Source: Bacillota bacterium (lineage in GTDB: Bacteria > Bacillota > Clostridia > Christensenellales > CAG-138). Taken from it: a DNA stretch of 22,383 nucleotides. The notes under the pieces were generated by a model. That model made no database searches. It was not told the origin of the DNA and worked only from the letters and a program-made list of their open reading frames with translations. The first letter of the stretch is position 1. The number at the start of each line of letters is the position of its first letter. Location: NCBI GenBank assembly GCA_023426265.1, contig JAFABA010000193.1:1-22383 (forward strand), written 5' to 3'. A program made the position numbers and the translations under genes. Shown here in pieces: positions 6,735 to 14,025 of this stretch.

Positions 6735-9700
6735 CAAATATGGATAGATCCTATCAGAAAGATATTTGGCGTTCTATTCAAAAGGGCCGGAAACGTTTTT
6801 TATCCATTCTTATCATCACGGCGCTGGGTGTGGCGATGCTGACAGGCTTATACGCGTCCTGCCTTGACATGTATTACTCGGCGGATCAATTTTTCGATAA
6901 GCAACGTTTATTCGATATCCGCATCTTATCCACGTTGGGGCTTACGCAAGAAGATGTAGACGCTTTGATGCAGGTGGACGGCGTGGAAAGTGCCGAGGGC
7001 GCATACAGCGAAACCGTTTATACGGATGTATCCGGCGCACGCAGGAGCGCCCAGATGACCGTGCTGAGCGCAAAACGCCTGAATGTCCCCTATTTGCTCG
7101 AAGGCAGGCTCCCAGCAAAAGAAGGGGAAATTGCCGTTACGCAACGTTATCTGGATGAAAGCGGCAAATCCGTAGGCAACGCGCTTATTATAGAAGAAGA
7201 TATCGAGGCGGACAGCAAGGACAATCCGGAAGAGGCACAGACCGGTTCAGATTATAAAGGCGCCCCGGAGAAGGATGGCCTTGATACGGATATTGATGCG
7301 GACATGGAGATGGAGTTAGAGGAGGAAGCGGAAGCGCCGACCTTCTCCAATACCGTCTATACCATTACCGGTGTGGTGATGGATCCCATGGATATTCAGA
7401 GTGATGGGAACATAACCGTATTCCGTTCCAGTGTAACCAGCGACTATACGTTCTTTATCACCGCCGCGAATGTCAAGAGCGATGTGTTTACCGCGGTATA
7501 TATCGTTTTGGCTGGAACGCAGGACATGAACTGCTATTCTGACGAATATAAAGACGCGGTACAGACCGCTATCGGCAATATGGAGCGCCGTATCAAAGAA
7601 CAGCGGGAACAGGCGCGCTTTGAGTCTGTGTTGACAGAGGCGAAAACCAAGATCATGGACGCCGAGAACACCATGCATGAAAAATTTGCGGAGGCGGACG
7701 GGAAATTCGCCGACGCATGGACCGATATCGCCGCAGCCGGGCAGGAGTTAAAAGATGGCGAGACCACACTCTCTGACGAGCAAAAAGAGGCGAAGAGAAA
7801 GATTGCGGATGCCCGTGCGGAACTGGAAAAAGCGAAACGGGAGCTGTCGGATGCCGAGAAGCAGCTTGTGGAGGGCGAAACGCAGCTTCTGGAGGGCGAA
7901 GCCGAGCTCAATAAAAACGCGCAAGAGCTGGAAGAGGGAAAGCGGCTGCTTGTAGAAGGGCAGCAGCAGGCCGAAGAACAGTTCGCAGCGGCCGAGCGGC
8001 AGCTCAATGAGGCGCAGAACCAACTGGACGCGGCCCGCGCGCAGCTCAATGCCGGAATTTCTCAGTTAAGAAGCACTCTTGGCGCCGCATGGCCGGCGAA
8101 TGAATGGAATGCGCTGGTGAATGCCGCCGCGGCCTTAGCCGCAAACGGCGCCGACGATACTGCCATTGTAAGGGGCACCGGCGCCGAAAGCGCCGTCCTC
8201 TCCCACGCGCTGCAAGAACGGGTGGGCGCCATGAATGCTGCGCTGGCGCAGCAGATCAGTCAGGCGCAAGCCGCATTGGGCGCCGTGAATCAGGAGATAG
8301 CGGCGCTGGATCAGCAGCTTGAAGCCGCAGTTCAACAGGTTGCCGCCGCGCAAGCCGCGTTTGCCGAGAAGCGGTCCGCGGCCGATGCGGCGCAAACCGG
8401 CTTGAATGCAGAGATCGCAAAGCTGAACGGATTGGAAGAAGGGACCCCGGAATACGATGCCCAGCTGATTGCGGTTGCCGGCGCGCGGAATAGGCTGGAC
8501 GCGGCGGACGCCGCTGTGGCCGGCGCCCGGAATGCGCTGGACGCCGCAAATGCAGCCGTATCGAATATAACAGCCAGCCGCGAAGTAAAAACCGCCAAAG
8601 CGGCGGGCCTTACGGCCACAATCCAGCAGCTGGAGGCGCAGACGGCGCAATTGCCCTCCTTGCCCGCGACCGGCACGCAGGCCGCGCTGGGGATGGGCAA
8701 GGTAAACGGCGGCCAGCGGGCGCTGGATGCCCAGAAAGCCGTCTTTTCCGAACAAAAGCAGGCCGCTCTGCAGAAGCTGGCGGAGAGTACGGCCGAACTG
8801 GCCGAAGGCGAAGCAAAGCTGGAGGATGCCCGCAAGACGATCAAAGAGAAAAAAACCGAGCTGGAGAAGGGCAAGGCCGAGCTGGAGAAGGGCAAGGCCG
8901 AACTGGCGGATGGCGAAAAGAAGCTGAATGCGAAAGCGGCCGGCGCCAAACAAAAAATTGCTGACGCCTGGAAAGAAATAGCCGCTGGAAAAGAGGAGCT
9001 GGAAGACGGCAAAGCGGAGCTGATCGAAAAAGAGCAGGAATATACCGGCAAAAAAGAGGAGGCTGTTCGAAAGCTGGCGGATGCGTACGCTGAGCTAAAC
9101 GATATCGATCTAACGCAGTGGTATGTTCAGGACCGCACTTCGTTGGACAGCTATTCCAGCCTGAACAGCGATTTATCCTCCATTGAAGCCGTAGGCAACA
9201 TCTTTCCCATCATATTTTTGCTTGTAGCAGTACTCGTAAGCCTTACTACGATGACCCGCATGGTGGAAGAGGAGCGCGGGCTGATCGGAACCTATAAGGC
9301 CTTGGGATTTGACAACGCCGCAGTCTACCGGAAATACATCCTGTTTGCCGTTGCGGCCTGTTTCCTCGGCGGCATTTTAGGTGATTTGTTCGGCTTCGTT
9401 CTTATGCCGAAATTTATAGAGATGATTTTGGAGGAGCTTTACAGCCTCCCGTGGTATTATCTGCGTTTTGACATCCTCTACGGCATAGGAGGTGTGCTGT
9501 TGTTCATGGCGGGAATCGTGGGGGCGACCGTGCTCACCTGCCGCGGCGAGTTGATGCAAATGCCTGCAACCCTTATGCGCCCAAAAGCGCCCCGCGCAGG
9601 ATCCCGTGTCTTTCTGGAACGCATCCCTGCAATCTGGAAGCGGCTCAAATTCTTAAACAAGGTTACCGTCCGCAACCTGTTCCGGTATAAAAAGCGCTTG

Positions 9701-10765
9701 TTTATGACCGTTGGAGGCATCACGGGGTGCACCGCCCTCATTCTCTGCGGCTTTGCGATCAAGGACTCTATTGCGGATCTGGCGCCGAAGCAGTATGGGC
9801 GCATCTATCAGTATGATCTGATGGCGGTATTCGAGGCGGATGATAACGACGGCCTGATTCGGCAGCTGTCTGCCGGCGGCAATGTCGATGATTTTCTGAA
9901 CCTGCGCATTGAAAGCGTGAAGCTTAGTAATGCCGATGGAGCAACGGAAAAGGTGCAGCTGATGGTGATCCCCGACGGCGCTGCCATAGAGGATTATATT
10001 CGCACGGAAAATCTAAATGGTACGCTGATTCACCTGGATGACGGCGGTATTTTCGTGACACAGAACGCGGCGCGGCTTCTTGGCCTCAAGGCAGGCGACA
10101 CCGCTTTTGTACAGGACATGGAGCTCGTGCAGCGCGAAGTTGTTATATCCGATGTCGTACAGAACTACCTGGGCAATAACGTATATATGACCCAAAACCT
10201 ATATGAAGCGTTGTTTGGCGAGTATAAACCGAACGGCGTGCTTGCCCACCTCACGGATACCTGTATTGATCAGGCCGCATATGCCGAAGCGCTTCTTGAC
10301 AACGACTCCGTGCTTTCTTCTGTCAGCACAGCCGCTCTGAATGAGGATTTCGGCTTTGACCTGATCAATGCGGTCATGCTTCTGATCATTGTCATGGCGG
10401 GTGGCCTTGCGTTTGTGGTGCTCTTTACGTTGTCGAACACAAATATCTCCGAGCGCGTAAGAGAGCTTGCCACCATTAAAGTGCTGGGATTCTACGACAA
10501 TGAAGTGCATCAGTATGTCAACAAAGAAACGCTGATTTTAACTGCGGCAGGCGTCCTCCTTGGCCTGCCGGTTGGCCGGGTCCTAAGCGGCTTCCTTACC
10601 ACCGCGCTCAATATGCCGTCCATGCATTTCGCGGTGCACATAGAGCCTGTCAGCTATCTGATTTCGGCGGCGATTACATTCTGCTTTGCCATCGCCGTAA
10701 GCTATATCACGAACCGCGCACTTGACCGCATCAATATGGTAGAGGCGTTAAAAAGTGTTGAGTAG
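6728..10765 (+). CDS. Giant FtsX-type ABC permease with long coiled-coil insert
   Basis: A 1345-residue membrane protein with a doubled FtsX layout: TM1 about 24-46, then TM2-4 about 821-940 (with ERGLIGTYKALGF after TM2); TM5 about 991-1012, then TM6-8 about 1213-1330 (with RVRELATIKVLGF after TM6). Between TM1 and TM2 lie a periplasmic-core-like part (about 60-155), a very acidic stretch (about 155-207), more core, and a coiled coil of about 500 residues (290-790). The coil is rich in ELEKGKAEL-type and Ala-rich repeats, including two tandem duplications. Family members are usually 400-1100 residues, so the insert is large. The ATG at 6728 overlaps the ATPase stop; ATG 6740 is an alternative, and neither has a strong ribosome site. 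Function is presumably export, or a mechanical task at the cell surface, with the ATPase. The cargo is unknown. Confidence 0.93.
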   Translation: MVTNMDRSYQKDIWRSIQKGRKRFLSILIITALGVAMLTGLYASCLDMYYSADQFFDKQRLFDIRILSTLGLTQEDVDALMQVDGVESAEGAYSETVYTDVSGARRSAQMTVLSAKRLNVPYLLEGRLPAKEGEIAVTQRYLDESGKSVGNALIIEEDIEADSKDNPEEAQTGSDYKGAPEKDGLDTDIDADMEMELEEEAEAPTFSNTVYTITGVVMDPMDIQSDGNITVFRSSVTSDYTFFITAANVKSDVFTAVYIVLAGTQDMNCYSDEYKDAVQTAIGNMERRIKEQREQARFESVLTEAKTKIMDAENTMHEKFAEADGKFADAWTDIAAAGQELKDGETTLSDEQKEAKRKIADARAELEKAKRELSDAEKQLVEGETQLLEGEAELNKNAQELEEGKRLLVEGQQQAEEQFAAAERQLNEAQNQLDAARAQLNAGISQLRSTLGAAWPANEWNALVNAAAALAANGADDTAIVRGTGAESAVLSHALQERVGAMNAALAQQISQAQAALGAVNQEIAALDQQLEAAVQQVAAAQAAFAEKRSAADAAQTGLNAEIAKLNGLEEGTPEYDAQLIAVAGARNRLDAADAAVAGARNALDAANAAVSNITASREVKTAKAAGLTATIQQLEAQTAQLPSLPATGTQAALGMGKVNGGQRALDAQKAVFSEQKQAALQKLAESTAELAEGEAKLEDARKTIKEKKTELEKGKAELEKGKAELADGEKKLNAKAAGAKQKIADAWKEIAAGKEELEDGKAELIEKEQEYTGKKEEAVRKLADAYAELNDIDLTQWYVQDRTSLDSYSSLNSDLSSIEAVGNIFPIIFLLVAVLVSLTTMTRMVEEERGLIGTYKALGFDNAAVYRKYILFAVAACFLGGILGDLFGFVLMPKFIEMILEELYSLPWYYLRFDILYGIGGVLLFMAGIVGATVLTCRGELMQMPATLMRPKAPRAGSRVFLERIPAIWKRLKFLNKVTVRNLFRYKKRLFMTVGGITGCTALILCGFAIKDSIADLAPKQYGRIYQYDLMAVFEADDNDGLIRQLSAGGNVDDFLNLRIESVKLSNADGATEKVQLMVIPDGAAIEDYIRTENLNGTLIHLDDGGIFVTQNAARLLGLKAGDTAFVQDMELVQREVVISDVVQNYLGNNVYMTQNLYEALFGEYKPNGVLAHLTDTCIDQAAYAEALLDNDSVLSSVSTAALNEDFGFDLINAVMLLIIVMAGGLAFVVLFTLSNTNISERVRELATIKVLGFYDNEVHQYVNKETLILTAAGVLLGLPVGRVLSGFLTTALNMPSMHFAVHIEPVSYLISAAITFCFAIAVSYITNRALDRINMVEALKSVE
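8474..8557 (+). repeat. Tandem 42-bp coding repeat in the coiled coil
   Basis: Two adjacent in-frame 14-codon units, VAGARNRLDAADAA (8474-8515) and VAGARNALDAANAA (8516-8557), differ mostly at third codon positions plus two residues. That indicates an older duplication that has since drifted. Confidence 0.8.
8858..8899 (+). repeat. Tandem 21-bp perfect coding repeat
   Basis: Two identical 21-bp units (8858-8878 and 8879-8899), each encoding ELEKGKA, are followed by a diverged third (ELADGEK). An identical DNA repeat suggests recent slippage and a site of possible length variation in the coiled coil. Confidence 0.9.
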
Positions 10766-10803
10766 TCCGGTTTCAAGCTTGGGCGAATTCCAAAAAGAAG
10801 TAC

Positions 10804-10832
10804 TTGTATTCCGCGCAGGGTTGCGATACAAT
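10804..10832 (+). promoter_or_regulatory. Promoter of the lacI-family gene
   Basis: -35 TTGTAT (10804-10809), a 17-bp spacer and -10 TACAAT (10827-10832). The predicted start is near 10839. The operator-like site centred on 10850 lies just downstream. I see no clear terminator for the permease gene in 10766-10803. Confidence 0.6.
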
Positions 10833-10843
10833 AAGCGCATCAA

Positions 10844-10857
10844 CTTAATCGTTATAT
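10844..10857. promoter_or_regulatory. Operator-like site downstream of the lacI promoter
   Basis: CTTAATCGTTATAT shares the TTAATCGTT core (reverse AACGATTAA) with the two sites ahead of the isomerase gene and has the central CG typical of LacI-family operators. It lies about 5-18 bases after the predicted transcription start, a position suited to autorepression. Confidence 0.45.
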
Positions 10858-10920
10858 CAATGCGGGTCATTCTATTGCGAAATTGTTCGGAAATTTATAT
10901 CAAAAGTTGGAGAGTATTCT

Positions 10921-11925
10921 TTGGCCAGAACAACGATCAAACAAATTGCGCAAGCCGCGGGCGTATCCACCGCCGCCGCATCCTTTGCGCTCAATAACAA
11001 ACCGGGCGTGAGCGAAGAAACTAAGCAACGCGTGCTTGCCGCAGCCAAAGAGCTCAATTATTTTATCGATGAGAACGCAAGGAGCCTCAAAACCAAAAAA
11101 AGCGGCTATCTCGGCCTGATCGTCACCGATATTAGGAACCCGTTCTTTGCGGGCATCGTACACGAATTCAACCGCTATGCGGAACATATGGGCTACCGCG
11201 TGATGCTCGGCATTTCTGACGACAGCGTTAAGAAAGAGGCCGAATACATCCGTATGTTTGTCGCCAAGGGCGTGGAGGGCATTGCCATCGTCCCCTCCAT
11301 AGAGAACCGGAAAAGCCCGGCACACTTGGAACCGCTGGAGAAGCTCGGCATCCCGTTTGTATTCTGCTCCACGTTTTATGAGGGCGTCAAAGCGAATTGC
11401 GTCATGACCGATCTTCGGGACGGCCAGAAGCAGATGATACGGTACCTCCTTGGGCAGGGCATGAAAAAAATATTTCTGCTCACCGCGCCCAAGAGCCTGG
11501 CGCTTTCCAGGCTGCGTATCGAGGGCTTCAAGCAGGCATATGCGGAAGCCGGCGAAACGTTTGAGGAAGATTGGATCGTAGAAATTTTCCCCAATTTTGA
11601 TCAGGGGTACGCCATTACCGAACAGCTCTGGCGCCTAAGGCCGGACGCGATCGCCACCATCAACGATTTTATGGCCATGGGCGTGCTCAAGGCGCTACAG
11701 GATATGGGCGCAAAAGTGCCGTATGATATTTCCGTGGCAGGGTACGACGACCTCTTATATTCTTCGCTGTTGGAGACCCCGCTTTCCACCGTCAAACAGC
11801 CGGTGGAAGAGATGTGCCGCTACAGCGTGGACCTTTTATTGGAACATATCCAGTCCGGCGGGATGGACCAGCAAAAAACATTCTTTTTGCCCCCCGTGCT
11901 GAAAATCAGGAATTCCACCAGATAA
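10921..11925 (+). CDS. LacI-family transcriptional regulator
   Basis: A 334-residue regulator: LacI-type helix-turn-helix at about 5-24 (TIKQIAQAAGVSTAAASFAL), NNKPGVS turn, hinge helix ENARSLKTKKSG (about 51-62) and a periplasmic-binding-protein-like sensor domain from about 63 (LGLIVTDIRNPFFAGIV) to about 330, with the usual SVAGYDD and TVKQP segments near the end. The start is TTG at 10921, with GGAGAG 7-12 bases upstream; no in-frame ATG lies near. It is followed on the same strand by a sugar uptake and catabolism operon and flanked by three related palindromic sites, so it is very probably that operon's regulator. The effector is likely the sugar or a phosphorylated intermediate (inference). 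Confidence 0.95.
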   Translation: MARTTIKQIAQAAGVSTAAASFALNNKPGVSEETKQRVLAAAKELNYFIDENARSLKTKKSGYLGLIVTDIRNPFFAGIVHEFNRYAEHMGYRVMLGISDDSVKKEAEYIRMFVAKGVEGIAIVPSIENRKSPAHLEPLEKLGIPFVFCSTFYEGVKANCVMTDLRDGQKQMIRYLLGQGMKKIFLLTAPKSLALSRLRIEGFKQAYAEAGETFEEDWIVEIFPNFDQGYAITEQLWRLRPDAIATINDFMAMGVLKALQDMGAKVPYDISVAGYDDLLYSSLLETPLSTVKQPVEEMCRYSVDLLLEHIQSGGMDQQKTFFLPPVLKIRNSTR

Positions 11926-11954
11926 TACAGTTGCGCGCAAGGTTGGTTTGATTA

Positions 11955-11968
11955 ATTAAACGATTAAT
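11955..11968. promoter_or_regulatory. Operator-like palindrome A before the sugar operon
   Basis: ATTAAACGATTAAT is a 14-bp palindrome with a central CG and mismatch only at the two bases flanking the CG. An identical copy lies 26 bp downstream, and a relative lies beside the lacI promoter. The surrounding region (11950-12010) is A/T-rich and should contain the operon promoter, but I could not assign its hexamers with confidence. Confidence 0.6.
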
Positions 11969-11980
11969 AAACTATCGCAT

Positions 11981-11994
11981 ATTAAACGATTAAT
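11981..11994. promoter_or_regulatory. Operator-like palindrome B before the sugar operon
   Basis: This is an exact second copy of ATTAAACGATTAAT, with its centre 26 bp from the first. Duplicated identical sites just upstream of the first structural gene support binding by the LacI-family protein, possibly as a cooperative pair. Confidence 0.6.
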
Positions 11995-12076
11995 AAAATT
12001 TTATTACGTTTTTTAGCATTTCGCGTGAGGCGCCCTTCCGGCCCGCCCACGCAGCATCAAAGAAGGAGAATAAACA

Positions 12077-12757
12077 ATGAAGCGCTCGGAACTGAACCAA
12101 ATTATGAGGGAAGCGGTTGCCTTTATTGAGGAACACCGCTTCAAGCTGCCGCCTTTTATCACCTGGCCCGCGAAGGATTGGGAGAACAAGGGGCATGAAT
12201 ACGACGAAATACGCGACAACATGCTCGGATGGGACATTACCGACTTTGGCTCGGGCGATTACCGGAAGGTCGGCCTGTTGATGATCACCATCCGCAACGG
12301 TAATTTTGATCAGGAAAAATACATCAAACCTTACGCGGAAAAGCTCCTCATCGTCAAGGAAGATCAAATTACGCCGTACCATTTCCATTGGAGCAAGATG
12401 GAGGATATCATCAACCGCGGCGGCGGAAACCTTATGGTAAAAGTCTACAATTCCACCGTAGATGAAAAGTTGGCGGATACCCCTGTCACGGTCTATATCG
12501 ACGGCTGCAAAAAGGTTGTTCCCGCAGGAAGCGTCGTGTGCCTAACGCCCGGCGAAAGCATTACGCTGCCCGCCGGCCAGTATCACTCCTTCTGGGGCGA
12601 AGAAGGCAAGGGCACGGTTCTTGTGGGCGAGGTTTCCAAAGTCAACGACGACCGCGTAGACAACCGTTTCCTGAAAAAGACGGGCCGTTTCCCTGAAATT
12701 GAAGAGGACGATGCCCCCCTCTACCTCATGGGCAACGAATACCCCGCAGCTAAATAA
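12077..12757 (+). CDS. D-lyxose isomerase (D-lyxose/D-mannose ketol-isomerase)
   Basis: A 226-residue cupin-fold sugar isomerase of the D-lyxose isomerase family (EC 5.3.1.15), converting D-lyxose to D-xylulose and, in many members, D-mannose to D-fructose. The metal site is visible: H102 and H104 in TPYHFHWSKMED, E109 and, from the second cupin motif, H170 in PAGQYHSFWGEEG. No signal peptide, so cytoplasmic. AGGAG lies 8 bases before the ATG. It is the first structural gene after the LacI-type regulator and its two operator-like sites, and heads a set with ABC uptake genes, an FGGY kinase and an aldolase, which fits entry of an unphosphorylated aldose. Sequence alone does not separate lyxose from mannose as the physiological substrate. 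Confidence 0.9.
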   Translation: MKRSELNQIMREAVAFIEEHRFKLPPFITWPAKDWENKGHEYDEIRDNMLGWDITDFGSGDYRKVGLLMITIRNGNFDQEKYIKPYAEKLLIVKEDQITPYHFHWSKMEDIINRGGGNLMVKVYNSTVDEKLADTPVTVYIDGCKKVVPAGSVVCLTPGESITLPAGQYHSFWGEEGKGTVLVGEVSKVNDDRVDNRFLKKTGRFPEIEEDDAPLYLMGNEYPAAK

Positions 12758-12771
12758 AACAGTTTTTTGTT

Positions 12772-12786
12772 TGGCGGACTCCGCCA
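12772..12786 (+). other. Intergenic hairpin before the binding-protein gene
   Basis: TGGCGG and CCGCCA form a 6-bp stem with a 3-base loop. No T-run follows, so it is not a standard terminator. It could mark an mRNA processing or stability boundary between the isomerase and the highly expressed binding protein (inference). Confidence 0.4.
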
Positions 12787-12812
12787 GAAAAATAAATTCG
12801 GAGGAAAGAATA

Positions 12813-13814
12813 ATGAAACTGACCGCACGTTCCCTCGCACTGATGGTTGCGCTGCTGCTCGTATTGGGCATAGCCGCGGCCTGCACGCCCGCTCAGACCG
12901 AAGCGCCCGCAACCGAAGCGCCTGCAGCCGAGGCGCCCGCCACGGAAGCGCCCGCAGAAGAAGGCGATAAGGAAGTCAAGAAGATCGGCTACAGCATCAT
13001 GAACATCGACAACCCTTACTTCATCTCCGTAAAGCAGGGCGTGGAAGACCGCTGCAAGGAACTGGGCATTGAGGTCGTTGTGAGCGATGCCGGTTACGAC
13101 GCGGCCACCCAGTACAGCCACTTTGAGAACTTCATCTCCATGGGCGTGGATGGCATCATCGCCGATCCCATCGACCAGAAGAGTCTCACGGATATCGTGG
13201 ATCAGGCCAAGGCCGCAGGCATCCCGGTTATCGGTGAAGCCCAGCCCATCGACAACGCGAGCGCGAACTGCATCGTCAACGAATATGATTACGGCTACCT
13301 CAACGGCACCCAGGCCGCGAAGTGGATCAACGAGAAGCTCGGCGGCAAGGGCAAGGTCGTCATCATCAGCCAGGACAACGTGGAAGCCGTTATCCAGCGC
13401 GGCAACGGCCTGCAGGACGCTATCCTCAAGCTCGCGCCCGAATCTGAGATCGTTGCGCGCCAGGCAGGCGATACCCCGGAAATGGGCATGAAGATCGCGG
13501 AATCCGTTCTGCAGTCCCATCCCGACGTCAACGTGATCGTGGGCGTTAACGACTCCGGTGCTCTGGGCGCATACGAAGCCGTAAAGAACATGGGCATCGA
13601 TACCACCAACTTCCTGGTGGGCGGCGCGGATTTCACCGCGGAAGCGCAGGCCAAGATCAAGGAAGAAGGCAGCTTCTACCGCTACACCATCGACATCCAG
13701 CCCTATGAAACCGGCAAAAAGTGCGTGGATCTCATCCTGGATGTGCTCGAGAACGGCGAAAAGGCCGAACCCGTCTACTTTACCATGGCACCCAAGTGGC
13801 AGGGCGAATTCTAA
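12813..13814 (+). CDS. Sugar ABC transporter substrate-binding lipoprotein (RbsB-like)
   Basis: A 333-residue lipoprotein: signal peptide 1-23, lipobox-type AAAC with Cys24 (Ala at -3 is a tolerated variant), then a TEAPA-repeat linker (about 29-48) and a type I periplasmic sugar-binding fold (about 55-333) with KIGYSIMNIDNPYF, VDGIIADPID, GVNDSGALGAYEA and TIDIQPYETGKK segments. It captures sugar outside the cell for the RbsA/RbsC-like proteins encoded next. The start at 12813 is fixed by GGAGG at 12800-12804; a longer in-frame start at 12699 would overlap the isomerase gene and lose the signal peptide. Lys, Asn and Ile codons are mostly AAG, AAC and ATC, a stronger bias than in its neighbours, as expected for an abundant protein. 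Ligand not determinable; lyxose or mannose is the context guess. Confidence 0.95.
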   Translation: MKLTARSLALMVALLLVLGIAAACTPAQTEAPATEAPAAEAPATEAPAEEGDKEVKKIGYSIMNIDNPYFISVKQGVEDRCKELGIEVVVSDAGYDAATQYSHFENFISMGVDGIIADPIDQKSLTDIVDQAKAAGIPVIGEAQPIDNASANCIVNEYDYGYLNGTQAAKWINEKLGGKGKVVIISQDNVEAVIQRGNGLQDAILKLAPESEIVARQAGDTPEMGMKIAESVLQSHPDVNVIVGVNDSGALGAYEAVKNMGIDTTNFLVGGADFTAEAQAKIKEEGSFYRYTIDIQPYETGKKCVDLILDVLENGEKAEPVYFTMAPKWQGEF

Positions 13815-13861
13815 TTCGCGCAACGGTAACGTAACCTCACCATCCCACTTAAAAGCCTGTT

Positions 13862-13881
13862 GATAGTCCTATGGACTTATC
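13862..13881 (+). other. Small hairpin after the binding-protein gene
   Basis: GATAGTCC and GGACTTATC pair (one bulged base) around the loop TAT. It is the first of three inverted repeats in the 211-bp gap 13815-14025. Confidence 0.4.
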
Positions 13882-13891
13882 ACCGGCATTG

Positions 13892-13923
13892 ATCCGTGCC
13901 GCCGGATGTCCGGCGGCACGGAT
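13892..13923 (+). other. Strong hairpin between binding-protein and ATPase genes
   Basis: This is a perfect 15-bp G/C-rich inverted repeat (13892-13906 with 13909-13923) with a two-base centre. No T-run follows, so termination is not the obvious role. Very stable hairpins after a binding-protein gene can protect the upstream mRNA end and lower expression of the downstream transporter genes (known for maltose-type operons); applying that here is inference. Confidence 0.75.
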
Positions 13924-13961
13924 ACCAAGCCGGTACGGGCGCAGGGAACGGATACCTCTAT

Positions 13962-13975
13962 GCGGCTGCAGCCGC
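13962..13975 (+). other. 14-bp palindrome before the ATPase gene
   Basis: GCGGCTGCAGCCGC is a perfect palindrome 39 bases before the AGGAG ribosome site of the ATPase gene. It could fold as a further hairpin or be a protein site; nothing distinguishes these. CGGATACC also occurs twice nearby (13919-13926 and 13949-13956). Confidence 0.35.
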
Positions 13976-14025
13976 CGCAAAGGGCAATTCCGGGCAACAG
14001 GCAAATCCGAAGCAGGAGAACCGCT

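Noticed and set aside
8135..9051. Long antisense open frames over the permease coiled coil
   Set aside because: Low-complexity GC-rich coding repeats leave few stops on the other strand. The translations are repetitive reflections of the sense repeats.
11931..11940. Perfect palindrome TTGCGCGCAA just after the lacI gene
   Set aside because: It has a central CG but different arms from the three operator-like sites, and no T-run for a terminator. A 10-bp palindrome of this composition can occur by chance.
12750..13823. A 357-codon open frame antisense to the binding-protein gene
   Set aside because: It mirrors a gene with strong codon bias, which removes stops from the opposite strand. The sense strand has a clear lipoprotein with ribosome site; the antisense translation shows no known domain.
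13906..14025. Upstream in-frame extension of the RbsA-like ATPase
   Set aside because: It would translate through two strong inverted repeats and has no homology to the family N-terminus; the AGGAG site supports the start at 14026.
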